This document shows, one piece after another, positions 47,193 to 58,305 of a stretch of DNA of 64,000 nucleotides. The notes below the pieces were generated by a model. That model made no database searches. It worked only from the letters and a program-made list of their open reading frames with translations, and was not told the DNA's origin. Source of the stretch: Apodospora peruviana. Taxonomy: Eukaryota; Ascomycota; Sordariomycetes; Sordariales; Lasiosphaeriaceae. The stretch covers positions 1,022,001-1,086,000 of the forward strand of contig JAUEDM010000003.1 of assembly GCA_033439685.1 (NCBI GenBank). The letters run 5' to 3'. Both the position numbers and the translations under genes were made by a program. Position 1 is the first letter of the stretch. Each line of letters begins with the position of its first letter.

Positions 47193-48105
47193 GTGATGCT
47201 GAGCCCGACCCGCCGCCGTAGAAAAAGAGTATATAATCGTCTGCTCACTCTCCCTAATTTTCTCTTTTCTGCAGCAACAACTGCAGCAGCAGCAGAAACA
47301 GCAGCAACGACAACAAAACAGCAGCAGCAGCAACAATACAAGCACATATTTTTGTGCAAAGACCACCAAGGTCTTTTTGTAAGTACCACCCACCATTATG
47401 CACCACATCCTCCACATAATGTTTGCTTGCAACATTTGCTAACCATGGCAGAAAGATGGACAAGAAACCAATGGTCCCAGTGACCAGGTACCGCCTCGGT
47501 GGCGCGGCTTCGTAAGTGACACACCCCTTCAGACCCTCTCCCTGTTCAAGCCTCCTGCGTTTTCAAACACATTGTGCCTCGATTTTTGCCCTCAGCCTCC
47601 TCGCCTTACACCAGACACATAACAACCACCCCTAATCTGCCTGTTGACGTTCTACCAACCGCCAACTCTGGCAATGAGCCAAAGTCTGGAAAGCGAACCT
47701 CAAACTCGCCAGCGACAGGTCTCCCTTCCCTTGCCGTCCTCGCACATATTCTGCCCTCTTCACCTTGCGTCCGTCGTATTTCTGTGTCAGAACAAGACGA
47801 CAAGCAAGCTAACCAAACAAACTTCTCAAATTAGAACCCCATCAACACCGCCACCAAACGTCCCGCTGCCGCCGACCCCAACCGGACCGCCGCCTCCCGA
47901 GCTGCTGGCCCGCATGCGGGCTCGGGAGGTGGCCTTAATGGCCGAGGAGGAGGAGGCGGAGGCAGCAGCACCAGGACGAGCGGCGGCGGCGGCGGCCTGG
48001 GCTGCCGAAGATGAAGAGCGGCGCGCTGCCATGTCCGCTCCTCAAACACCGTCGGCTGGGGGCGGACATGGTGCTGCTGCTGGCGACAGCAGCAGCAGCG
48101 GCCGC

Positions 48106-48160
<55 letters not shown>

Positions 48161-48216
48161 CCAGCAGCAGCAACGACAACAACGAGAGCGGCGACGGCGC
48201 CGGTGCCAAGAAGTGA
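47193..48216 (+). CDS. putative low-complexity gene (Gln/Ala/Asn-rich), exon structure uncertain
   Basis: A TATATAAT box (47230) and CT-rich start region precede CAG/CAA repeats. A clear intron follows (47379-47451: GTAAGT, GCTAAC, CAG), then ATG 47456 in good context (MDKKPMVPVTRYRLGGAA). A second donor GTAAGT is at 47512. Another acceptor with a GCTAAC branch ends at 47834. After it, two frames are open. One reads 'NPINTATKRPAAADPNRTAA' into a Gly-rich end. The other reads 'TPSTPPPNVPLPPTP', an acidic Ala/Glu helix, 18 Asn and '..GAGAKK', ending near a further GTGAGT donor (48212). I cannot decide between them. A real transcribed gene seems likely; the product is unknown. Confidence 0.4.
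48106..48159 (+). repeat. (AAC)18 microsatellite
   Basis: Eighteen perfect AAC triplets, flanked by AGC/CAG-type triplets on both sides (48087-48100 and 48162-48180). In one possible frame it encodes an 18-residue Asn run. Confidence 0.95.
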
Positions 48217-48404
48217 GTGCCCGGTGGCCGTCGTCGGGGGTGTACGAGACTGGGTTCCGGGGAGGGTAGGGGGGGAGGAACGGGTCGCTTTGGGGGAGTG
48301 GAGGAGTCTTGCCCTCCACTCCCGTGTATTGATATTGTCAAAAATATTATTTTCTTTTCGGTATCTGAGTATATTTTCTTCACTGCTATACGTGACGTGA
48401 CTAA

Positions 48405-50145
48405 AGCGTGACGATGTTGGCTTCTGTCTTCACGCCTGTATTGTTCTTCCTGCCTTCTTTCCAGTCTGGTCATGATGGCCTCAAGGGCCTTTGCATGACG
48501 AGTTGTTTTCTTGTTCCTGGGGAAATTGCTCTTATTGTGAAACCCCAGGTTACAGAGCTTACACTTCAACGGGTTGAGGTTCTCCTCGGACTGCTTCCGC
48601 GTCTGGTGATGATTAGCAGGTCTTGTGCTGAGATCCATTGGCGTCGTTCTTTGTCTTCGTATACTGTCCAGTTAGCTCAGAAGAGCAGATATACTTGCGA
48701 TAGATGATCTTTTGATTATTCACAGTATCTCCGAGGCCTGACTCGGCAAGGTTAGGCAAAGGGTGAGCAACGTGCCCATAAAGTGTGCTAATTCTTTCGA
48801 CCATTCGGACAGTCGGTTTCTAAAAGCCCTGGTGAATCCATCTTGCCCAGGGGCGTAAACCTCCTCTGGTGTTTCTCCTTTGGGAGGCATCTTGCGAAGT
48901 GCGAAAAGACTGTTGCTATATTGATTGGAGGTGGACTTTAGCCGTCGGCGTCGGGAGCAATGCGCTGTATGAAGCAATTCTAAGTAGAAGGATTGAGGGA
49001 AATCGACCATCTCCTCAAGCTGCTGCTGGGTGAGGTTGGTTAGACGCATCAAAACATGCGGCATTTGACATGGTGAAGTCAATGAAACGCAGACGGGCGA
49101 AACGAGAGATGCCCATTTTTATTGAGAGGTCTGATGGGAAGAATATCACCTTATCCAATGTGGTATCACGGAGCTTGTCTTCCATGCCACTCATAAAGAA
49201 ATGCAGGCATGTAGTGACAGGATTATCCTGTCGGCCAGAGGTGAAATCCTGTACCGCCTGTCAAGCTTGACGATCATGGTACGATCGAATCAAGGTCTGC
49301 TCGCCTTGTGCCCGCCGCCATCGCCCAAGGGGTTTGATTTGGTCCAGACTTGCATTGTCCCGAGGCTCAGGTCGCAAATATTACTTCGAGACCATCTTTG
49401 CCTATATCTTTTGGAGAATCTCAACCTAAATTACATATGAAATGCTGGGATGAGGTATCTGTGCTGATGGAATTAATCAAGCACTTTCCGCCATGTACTA
49501 AACATAGGGACCCACGCATAAAGACTTCTGGGAATACAGCTTCTCCTAGACTCCAGCAACAGCTCAGACCAATGAATTTGAATATCTCCACCACTATAGA
49601 TAAGGTAGGTACCTACATATGTCGCCATGAGCTAGTCCAACTAATAACCCGGTGGTCTTAGCTGCATCATGCCACTCGAAACCGATTATCCAACAAAAAT
49701 CATATCTGCATCAGGCATGCGGATGACGCGCTTCATGGACATATCGTGTCGGTTCAAGTTGACAGAAACAATGCGGTGTAGAACCTTTTGGTCTGAGGGT
49801 CTAGACCGGTCGGTCCTGCGATGCTTGATATCACATGCAGGAGGCTGGACCTGGCTAGCTGATGGCTTGATCAATGGGTCTTTTCAGCTCTCCACAATGC
49901 TTTGTGCAAGGCCGGCTCCGCAAAGAAGCGGCCAAGATGCTCCAGACCTTCTCCGCTAGCGCTGGATTAATGGGCTTTTCGTTGAAGATATTGTTGAAGA
50001 ATCGCGTACATAAAGTTGGACTTTGTCTAGCAATTCCAGTCCATTCTTTTTCAAATTTCCTCAGGTCTCTTCCCTTGGTTAACACCCTCGAAGCACGATT
50101 AACTCTGTACTTGTATCCCTCCCCCACTCTTCTTTCACCAGACAC
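48405..50145 (-). pseudogene. degenerate minus-strand locus with zinc-finger-like 3' part
   Basis: Protein-like stretches follow one another on the minus strand without one open frame. The order from the 5' end is 'RKFEKEWTGIARQSPTLC..ALAEKVWSILAASLRS' (50145-49855) and 'QKVLHRIVSVNLNRHDMS' (49800-49686). Then come 'KVIFFPSDLSIKMGISRFAR' (about 49150) and, after a one-base break near 49035, 'LTQQQLEEMVDFPQSFYLEL' to a stop at 48720. Last is 'CKLCNLGFHNKSNFPRNKK' (about 48560), a C2H2-like finger whose first His is Asn. Order and composition suggest one decayed fungal gene, or two. I do not recognise it with confidence. DUF3723-type proteins are one guess. Confidence 0.4.
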
Positions 50146-50168
50146 CGGTAATTTATCACTCGCACAAG

Positions 50169-51551
50169 ATGTCTGGACCGGGAGATCTGCATCAGACCAT
50201 CCAAGACTTCAACAACAATGTCCTGCCGGCTATCGGAGGCAGAGGAGGGTATCCCGCAGGTATGGTGATTCTCGAAGAGGCTGTTAAATCGGCCATCGGA
50301 AAGGCGGGCGGTGTCACGGCCGCTGAACAGATCTCCGATGCCAATAGCTTCATCGGCTGGATGTCCAACTTGCTCCAGTGGGTCCCATTTGAGACAACAC
50401 AGTCGACGGAAGTCTTGCAAAAGCTCTGCGTCTTCTACTTTGTCCTTGACCAACCGACTATGGCATTCTTCCAAACCGATGTCGACCCAAACTCTGTCGG
50501 TAACGGGCTGACGACTCTGTCGGCTTGGATCGTGGAGTACGCCGCCGCCATGGGAGTCTTCATGAGCAAGCCGCCGTCCTTGACGAAGGAGTCGTTCCAG
50601 ACCTTCGTCGTGGCGACGAAGTATCGCGTCTGGGAATGCGAGAGCCCGGACGGATCCGCGTTCCACTCCTTCAACGACTTCTTCGGTCGTCATCTCGCTA
50701 CCCCGCGCCCGGTCGACACTCCCAACTCCAACCTGGTTCCTGTGTACCCGGCCGACAGCCGCTGGGGCTCCTGCCACGGAATTGACACCGGCTCCAACAC
50801 GTGGGTGCCCGCGGGATCGTTGGCAAACTCCAAGCAGGAGCTGATCACGGCCAAGGGCTGGACGTGGAGCGTCGGTGCCCTCTTGCAGGGCAGCGACTAC
50901 GCCAGCGCTTTTGGCGGTGGCGTCTGGGTCCATTCGTTCCTGAGCACATTCAACTATCACCGTTACCACTCGGCAGTTGCGGGCAGAGTTGTAGACTGCA
51001 ACGTCGTCCAGAATGCTGCGTACCTCGATGTCGTCGCCTCGGGCGAAAAACTCGTTCCACGCCGCAGGATCAATAGAGACGTCCGGGGTAATGGCAACGA
51101 CGTGGGTGCCGAGATCACAGCCGAGGATCAGTCGGGTTACCAGTTCCTTCAGACGCGCGGCTACGTCATCATCGATACCAACGCCGCAGGGCCGGAGAAT
51201 GATATTGGGCTTGTGGCAGGTAAGTACCTTACCCGTGTTTCCATCCCCAGTCATAGACGGTCGCCAACAACTCTACACTGAACAGTGCTCCCCATTGGCA
51301 TGGCGCAGGTGTCGTCGGTGAATCTGAGTGTCCGTAAGAACGACATGGTTACCAAGGGTCAAGAGATCGGCTACTTCCAGTTCGGCGGCTCCGATATCGT
51401 GACCGTCTTTCAGAAGAAGGCTGGCTTGTCGCCAGACCCAAGCCTCTTTAACACAGCGATGTCGATTGATGAGCAAGGCAAATCTTTGGATTACACCTTC
51501 TATGGCCAGAAGCTTGTCGCAAATCCATTGTCTCCTTTGCCAGGAAACTAG
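50169..51551 (+). CDS. phosphatidylserine-decarboxylase-family enzyme (PSD-like, pyruvoyl-dependent)
   Basis: Two exons, 50169-51219 and 51286-51551 (intron GTAAGT...CAG), giving 438 aa. Family hallmarks are 'HSFNDFFGRHL.TPRP', 'VYPADSRWGS' (catalytic Asp position), 'FNYHRYHSAVAGRVVD' (catalytic His) and 'IGYFQFGGSDIVTVF'. The self-cleaving LGST site of classical PSDs is GGS here, with Ser386 as the predicted pyruvoyl precursor. There is no mitochondrial presequence or C2 domain, so this is not housekeeping Psd1/Psd2. Soluble fungal relatives of this shape include aromatic amino-acid decarboxylases such as PsiD. The substrate (phosphatidylserine or an amino acid) cannot be set from sequence. 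No biosynthetic cluster surrounds it. Confidence 0.9.
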
Positions 51552-52829
51552 TAATCGACTGTTGTGTCGGCGGGCACAAGGCCATAGTTTCGACTTTCGA
51601 AGGTGTCGACGAGTGGGCGCATGGCAAAGAGGATAGAGCGAGCGGGTGGCCGAGAAGGGCCAGATTGGGCGGCATGACGTCTTGGGGGTTGAAATAGACG
51701 CGCAGGGTCCGATGAAGACGAAGGATGGATGGGAGCGATCTGGCGGTCTTGGGGCAAGTGGGGGCCGCTGAGCCTGGAACGATCAACTGTACGGAATATC
51801 AGCTTGCTTTGATTTACCTTCCAAGGCGGTTAGGTTGTATCACGTCCTGACTCATTACCTGGTAGCATTCTCTCACCATCAAAAATCGTGTCTATGGGCG
51901 GGGAGTAGCCCCTCCATGATGTTTCCAGGGTCCACGTGGCGTCTGCCGCCGGGACTTGGTACTTCCAGTAATCCGTATAAAAAACTGATCTCGCCAGAGG
52001 TTGGTCTGAGTCTGACTAAGCCAGTAAAAAGTCACTCGACTGCCCTAGCACCACCTAGTCGGCCGAAACACCTGATCGGGTCATAAGCTGGACAGAGACA
52101 CGCCCTGCTATCAAAGGAGAAGTAGCAGCCCCGGCTGAACAAAAACCCTCCGAATGGCACCGATAGCGAGATCAGCAGGCACCTGCAGCTGTGAGAACGC
52201 TAACCAAGGAATGCCATTCCAGATTCCAGGTAGCTGACTGGTTTTCACTGCAGTAGTGCCGGGCAAGGTGCAGAGTCTGGTCAGTCTGCAGACGCCCGTC
52301 ATCTGCCAACTGACGCTTTTGGCGCCGCCTTTGGCTACACAAACCGCCACAAAAGGTCGGATTTGGCCCACTGGGTCCCTCAGCCCACCACCACCTCTCT
52401 CGGGAGTCCAACATGTGTTTCTTTGTCTGCCTAACCGACACTTCTTTGTCTCCTGGCGTATGGGAAAAGCGCGATAAGGAGCGGATCCCGCATTTCATCA
52501 CTTCCCGCCCAACCCGTCCGCATTCCTCCCCAGTCGTCCAAGCTGGTCGAGTTTGCGTCTCCAAAGATCTGGAATTAATCTGGCCGATATTAATCCAGAT
52601 CTGCGACCTGCATTTCTTCCCGAACCAGCCCTACGAAGACACCCAGCATCACCGGCGCAAGAGGGTTGAAAGCGGGGGTGGCGCCGGACGACTTCAATTG
52701 CGCGAGTTTGGCAACATCTAACCATCCTCATGACAGTGGTCTAACCCAGGCAGTCCTTGGCTCCTCGAGTCGTCTGGTGGACCTATCAACTTCAGCGACG
52801 ACTTAGAGCCTGAGAGCAAGCGATCCATC
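51552..52829. other. intergenic
   Basis: No supported gene. 'TCTAACCCAGGCAG' at 52740-52753 looks like a branch site and acceptor of a 5' UTR intron for the next gene. Confidence 0.5.
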
Positions 52830-55800
52830 ATGGCGGCCTCGGCCTCTGCTTCCGTGTCCGACTCGTCCGGACCGGCTGCAAGAGCTGCGCCGATAGACGA
52901 CATCCTCACCAACATATCCATCACATCGACCGCCATCACACGCTTCATCCGCTCTGTGCGCCTCGCTCATACAGACCTCATTCCCGTCAGCAGAGAGCTC
53001 TCCGATATGCGCCTGGTCCTCGAGCTGCTGCGCGACGAGCAAGATATCCCATTGCTCTTGCAGGCGCAGGTGCTGGCACTGCTGGAGGACTGTGGAAGCA
53101 TTCTCCTTTCCGTTCGTCACGTCCTCGAACGTTGCCTAGATGCGACGCAATGGACCGCAACTGGCAAGTCAAACATCACGGGGCTTCGGCGGACTCTGGA
53201 GATATTTCGGCGGGCCCTCGGACTGGTGCTTGAGGTCGTCAACCTGTGCGTGGACCATTTTCTTCATGTCATTGCCATCGCAAATGACGACCGCGGCACA
53301 ACTCTAACGCTCAGCGCAGATCAACCTTACCAGTCGATGCCCCCGAGGCAGGCGATATTGAGAACCAGATCAAGGACGAAGTCGATCGGCTGAGGACGGA
53401 GGGTGCTCTGGTGGAAGAGATCGATGAGAAGGCCGTGCCAGTGCTTGAATCGTATCTCAACGCCATCATCAACTGTCTGCAGGCCTCTGAAAGCGGCTCC
53501 TCCCCAGGGTCAAGAGACGACAGATCCGAAGTGACGCAGTAAGGCTCGCCACTGTTAGTTTACATAGACATGGACCTGACAAGCATACAGGGATAATTCC
53601 GAAACGACACCCTCGGATTCTCGCGGGGGTGGTATCGAGGACGGGTTGGAGGCCGTGAGCATCAACAGTAAAGCTGTTCACCAGCAGCGACCCGAGATCG
53701 GCCAGCAGTTTACGAACGCGGGCCCCTGGTATCCGTCAGGTAACATTGTGTTACCGTACTACAACCCTTACCCACAGTCACCCGCTCCAGGCCACCCGAG
53801 GGAACAAGCTCAGGGGCCGCCTCGCATATCCCAGCCGCAGCAGGCTGAACCCCCGATGTCACCCTACCACCAAGGCCTTCAGCCGCCCTTGCCGTTGCAA
53901 CCACAAACAGCACCGCATTCTCCAAACCTAAGTCAACACATGTGGAACCAGCAGATGGGGAGGCACAACTCGTCGCCGTCTGCGAGGTCTAACTCGTTAG
54001 TCTCGTTCGACTCGAGAAGCCACCTTTCAGCAACACCAGAATCACAATGGTCAGAACCTGTTCGGGACTCCGGGTACGGATACACCTACCCAACTGCCCC
54101 ATATCACCCCTCTCGTGACCCGTCGATCGGCTCGCTCGCTTCAGTGACCTCGATGGGCCCGCCCCCTTCCGTTGGACCGAGCGACTCGAGCCCCCGAAGC
54201 CTCTTCTCGATCGGACGGATCCCCTCCAGCAACGGGCAGCTATCCTCCAACCACCCCCATGGCGACGACAGCCCAGGCGGCAGCTCCTCCCGCAAGCTAT
54301 CCTCGGCTCAGAGCAGCATCTACCAAACCCCCACTCGGGAGTGGCCGCTGGGTCTATCCCCAAGCCCAGCAAGCGCCAGCACGACAACCCAACTCGCCAA
54401 CATGCACATGGTCAGCAGCAGCAAACTAAGACTCGTCGACAACCGGTCGGCTCCAACAGCGCGCCCCGACCCCATCGACATCGTCCCGGCACGCCACCTC
54501 ACAGAAAGCAAAGGCAAGCCCCACGACGTATTCCACATCGACTGCTCCCCAACCTCGTCCTTCATCGCCACCAAGCACTCCAACAACCACGTAAAGATGT
54601 GGTCCATCGCAAAAAACGCCGTCCACAGCACCACAAAAATCACGTCTTACTTCACCCCGCAAGCCCGCTCTCGCGAGTACTTCATCCGCAGCCACGCGAT
54701 CCTGTCCGAGAGCGCCACCCTCCTGGCAGTGACAACCCACTTTGGCTTCAACCTCGAGATCCACAACTTCTCCAAAGCCAACTCATCCTCGAAGAAAATG
54801 CAGACCATCGACGACGCCCACCGCTGGGCCGCCAGCAAGCGTGACGCCTACCAGACCAACTACGCGCCGCTGGTCGTCTACCGGCCCAAACCTAACCGTA
54901 TCGACAAGTTCTTTCTGGCGCGCCACCCGAACGCGAAGAAGCCCTTTTGGGAAGACCCAAGCAGCGCGATCGAGCTTGAGAGATGCGGGCTGCCGTTCGT
55001 GCCCAAGTTTCCCGAGCTCGCGTATTCTGCGAATTCGCCGTTTTTGATCGCGGCCGCCGGGCCACGCCACGAGCTGAATCCCGGTGGTATGAGTAGTAAC
55101 AACAACTCGGGAAACAATGTGATTCTGGTGGCGTGGCAAATGACTCCTGTTTCGGAAAACAGGTTGCAGGCGAGAAGCCCGGCCGATACAATGTCCATTC
55201 ACTCCAACGACTCCTCCTCCACTTATGGTGACAGCCGTCATGCGCCCTACCGGTATATTGTGCCTGACTACCCGGCCCTCCAAAATGCGTTACCGGCCGT
55301 GCTGGCCGCCCACGGCTCGCTGTCGGTGAGCATCTGGATCCCCGCCACGCACCAAGACATTCCGTTGCCAGGAAACAAGTTCCGGCGCACGCCCGTCTCT
55401 GCGCCGGAGCGTTTCGTTTTGGTATGGGATCTACCGTCGAACTCGACGCGGATATTTGGGATTCCGAACGTGCAGTCGTGTGTGTCTCCAGACTGTCGCT
55501 TTGTGGCGTACTGCGACACAGCAAGGAGCGCGTTTGTGATTGTCGATGTCGGCAGCGCGGAGGAGGTGTGGCGGTGGCCGCCCGACCCTGGGGGAGCTTC
55601 ACCGACGTCATCAGGGTGGGCGTCGTTTAATGGGCAGCTGGAGAATTTGAGCAAAGTGACGGTGTTTGAGTTTTCCGCCGATAGCAAAATGTTGGTTGTG
55701 GGCGATACGAGCGGCAGTCTTGGTGTGTACCAGGTTAAGGACGAGGCGCCTGGGCATGGGCCGGGCGGACGGTACGAGCTGCCGCCTACTGGACCGTCGC

Positions 55801-55850
55801 CTACGTTGCCGCAGCAACCGTGGCATAAGGGCATTAATGAGTTACAATAA
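52830..55850 (+). CDS. STAND-type fungal N-terminal domain fused to a propeller-like region
   Basis: Three exons: 52830-53245, 53320-53538 and 53591-55850. Splice sites are GTGCGT...GCAG and GTAAGG...CAG, phases close, and the product is 964 aa. The first about 140 residues ('ITSTAITRFIRSVRLAHTDL...SNITGLRRTLEIFRRAL') match the helical N-terminal domain found on fungal STAND/NLR proteins and azaphilone-cluster proteins (PF17111-like). A linker helix follows, then about 200 residues rich in Pro/Gln/Ser. The C-terminal about 430 residues are beta-rich with WD40-like units: 'DVFHIDCSPTSSFIATKHSN', 'RFVLVWDLPSNSTRIFGI' and 'VFEFSADSKMLVVGDTSG'. No NACHT or NB-ARC P-loop is present. A signalling or scaffold role is inference. 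The ATG at 52830 was chosen for the domain start and the preceding acceptor. Confidence 0.85.
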
Positions 55851-55959
55851 GTAGACTATATGGGTCGGGATAATATGATGCTGGAGTTCATGTATCTAGA
55901 ATTTTGGAAAGATTAAGAAAGGAAAAGTGGAAACACAGGTTTAATTCCAGTAGAGTTGT

Positions 55960-56560
55960 AGGTACTTTGGTCAGTACCAAGACGCTTAGTTTGTCTCTCT
56001 CCTTTGGGAAATCTATCATTACGATTCCATTTGACAATCCGTAGGTCGAACCACCGAGCTCCGGCTACAAACTGCTCGTACAAGTTCAAACCTTGCGTCT
56101 GTGTGTTGGCTGTTAAGCCAATCCGGCTGTGTCTCCATCGGCCTATGCCTTTAGTCGTGGGTGCCCAGCATGACGACGTGGCGGAGTTCGCGGTCATTGA
56201 TCACAGGGCGTAGCGCACGCATCATCCAGCCCTGGGCGGATGAGGCCCAGTCCATGGATGTGTAGGAGCCATACTCCTCGATACCGGTGATGACAAAGTT
56301 GACGGCAACCTCGGCGGCGGGGTTCTTAGACCCCTTATAACCTAGACCTTACTCGCTCATAAGTATCCCAGATGGTCTGGTGCGGTAGTAGTAGTTCTCC
56401 TTATCATTCTGCATGGTGGTCGGTGCCCACCACGTCAAAGTACTAGCCGGCGTTGTTGTCCACCCGAAATGAACATTTGCTATCGTACTGCGCCTTCATC
56501 TCCCGAGCGTGTCCAGCAGGGGGCATCACCAAAAGTCACTACTGATCTGGCACTAGTCGG
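55960..56560 (-). pseudogene. remnant of a PI-PLC X-domain-like phosphodiesterase gene
   Basis: Minus-strand order: a degraded region with 'MQNDKENYYYRT' (about 56410), then 'AVNFVITGIEEYGSYTSMDW' and 'RPVINDRELRHVVMLGTHD', then a stop/frame break at about 56150. Another frame continues with 'TANTQTQGLNLYEQFVAGAR' and 'WFDLRIVKW', after which homology ends. 'MLGTHD..' and 'ANTQTQGLNLYEQF.AGARWFDLR' are hallmarks of fungal PI-PLC X-domain proteins. The catalytic C-terminal half is missing and several stops occur, so it is not functional. Confidence 0.75.
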
Positions 56561-56643
56561 ACAAGTTCTTGCGAACTGAGGCGATGGGGCCCGAGTCCAC
56601 AGCAGTTGTCCGAACGCTTCGGCCTTATTCTTGGCATTACCTC

Positions 56644-56840
56644 GGTTGAATGCAAAGAAATATGGAAGAGCTTTATTGCTGCCGAACCCGTCCTTAATTA
56701 GTTGCGTGCGTTGAATGCAAAGAAAGCCAGAACAGCTTTATTGATGTGTACTTAACCCGCCCCTTTAATTACCTGCGTTGAATACAGTACGAAGAGACCT
56801 GGAACAGCTTCATGACTGTGTAACCCGCCCATTGGGCACA
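56644..56840. repeat. three degenerate tandem copies of a ~65-base unit
   Basis: Copies begin at about 56644, 56709 and 56774. Each opens with (G/C)GTTGAAT(G/A)CA, then GAA(A/G), then AGCTT(T/C)AT, then AACCCG(T/C)CC. The first two also share TTAATTA(G/C). Copy-to-copy identity is partial, so the array is old. Confidence 0.7.
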
Positions 56841-57122
56841 CAGGTCACAATAACCCGCGTTTTCGAGGGGTCAGAAGCTTTCCCTGTAGGCATCATTCTT
56901 AGCATTCTAATACCACCTTCTTGCTCTGCTTTGCTATCCACGTTTTCTCCTCGGCGCCTGCGCCACAATTTGCTTATGTATGCCGCAACCTGAGAAAAGA
57001 CCACACCCACTAAGAATATATGCGTGTATCTCGACCTCTTATCTTTCTTTACCCTCGACATCGTGGCCGGTGTTTCACAATAGTAGCACAAGTCGTACCA
57101 CCACCTAAGGTACATCAGAGAA

Positions 57123-57936
57123 ATGGCTCTCTCAACGCCAGCAACCCCCACAACACCCCTTTACCTCATCGTCGATTGCCACCGTACCTATCCTGGCCTT
57201 TACTACTCCGTTCGCTCAGCCCATCAGCTGATCCTCGTTGTTGACGACGACGACCGTGAGCTATTACAGCGCCTATGGGGCTTCGACCTTCATAACCTTC
57301 CTCCTACCCGACACGTTCGACCCACGTTATACCGCCTGTCTCGCCCCCGCTGGGCAGTTCTCGTTCAGTCCGGCCGTATGCCCACGGGGCTGGGTAGCGT
57401 GGTGGCTAGGACAGACGACGACGGCGACGGCGCCCTCGTGAGACGCTAGTCTGGCTTACATCTCGACGGCCTACTGCTGCGCGCCGAGCTACTCGATGTT
57501 ATACCAGGGCGTCAACGACGATCCACCGTCCTCGTGTGAGCAGGTCTTCATCAGCACGAGTAGCAACAGCGACCGTAGCTTTGATGTCTCGACGACGACC
57601 CTGAGCGTGGTGATGCTCCCGGCGTGGCACATCTCGTGGCAGACCATTGACATCCCGACGTTGAGCCCTCAGCCGCCGGCAACCGACAACGGCGACAGGA
57701 TCACTCAGTGGGTTCCCGGGATGGATTTCAAGGGACAGCCGCGGGATAATTGGGGTGGAGGCAATTTCAACAGTTCGCTGTTCTTATTCCTGATCATCGG
57801 CATACCCCTGCTCGTGGCCGCGGCGGTTGCTGCGTGTTGCATCATGGCCTGTCGCACACGTTTTGCGAACAAACCCCCAAGGAACAGAGGTGGGGGAGGA
57901 GGTGGTGCCGAAAGGGTCGAGTTGGGAACAAAGTGA
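57123..57936 (+). pseudogene. membrane-anchored fungal surface protein gene with two in-frame TGA stops
   Basis: One frame runs from a signal-like stretch 'IATVPILAFTTPFAQPIS' through a Cys-containing ectodomain ('YTACLAPAGQFSFSPAVCPR', then 'YISTAYCCAPSYSM') and a Ser/Thr-rich stalk. It ends with one transmembrane helix 'SLFLFLIIGIPLLVAAAVAA' and a basic, Gly-rich tail stopping at 57936. The frame is broken only by TGA at 57229-57231 and 57439-57441, each one C-to-T change from CGA. No ATG lies in this frame upstream of the signal-like stretch. The layout matches fungal Cys-rich ectodomain plus single-helix proteins. The part after 57496 could still be translated from its own ATG. Confidence 0.55.
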
Positions 57937-58305
57937 GAAGGATTGCACAAAAGCATATGATTATTCGGTGTCATGGAACTTTCTCATACCAAGATGAGAC
58001 CGTTGGAGGGCACTCGCGGGCATGCACAACTGTTAATGGGGAGGTAGGTACATTCTGGTGATGCACGAGAAGCACGTGATGAGTTTCTCTTTGCAATAAA
58101 GTTTCATTTCTTTATTTTGGGTATATTAGCTTGATGATGAAATGCGCGGCGGCATCTTACAAGTTGATTGCATCGTTGTTTGGCGTTGTGCCTCAAACCA
58201 CCCCCCAATATGAATTATATATAAGGTAGCTAGCTACCTGCTAACCTTTTGAACCATGGTTCTTACAATGATCACCATCCTTCCTCTTCCAAAACAGCAG
58301 CCTAT
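57937..58305. other. intergenic
   Basis: Convergent 3' flanks; no gene seen. GAGGTAGGTAC at 58041-58051 is one of the dispersed TACCTA motifs. Confidence 0.5.
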
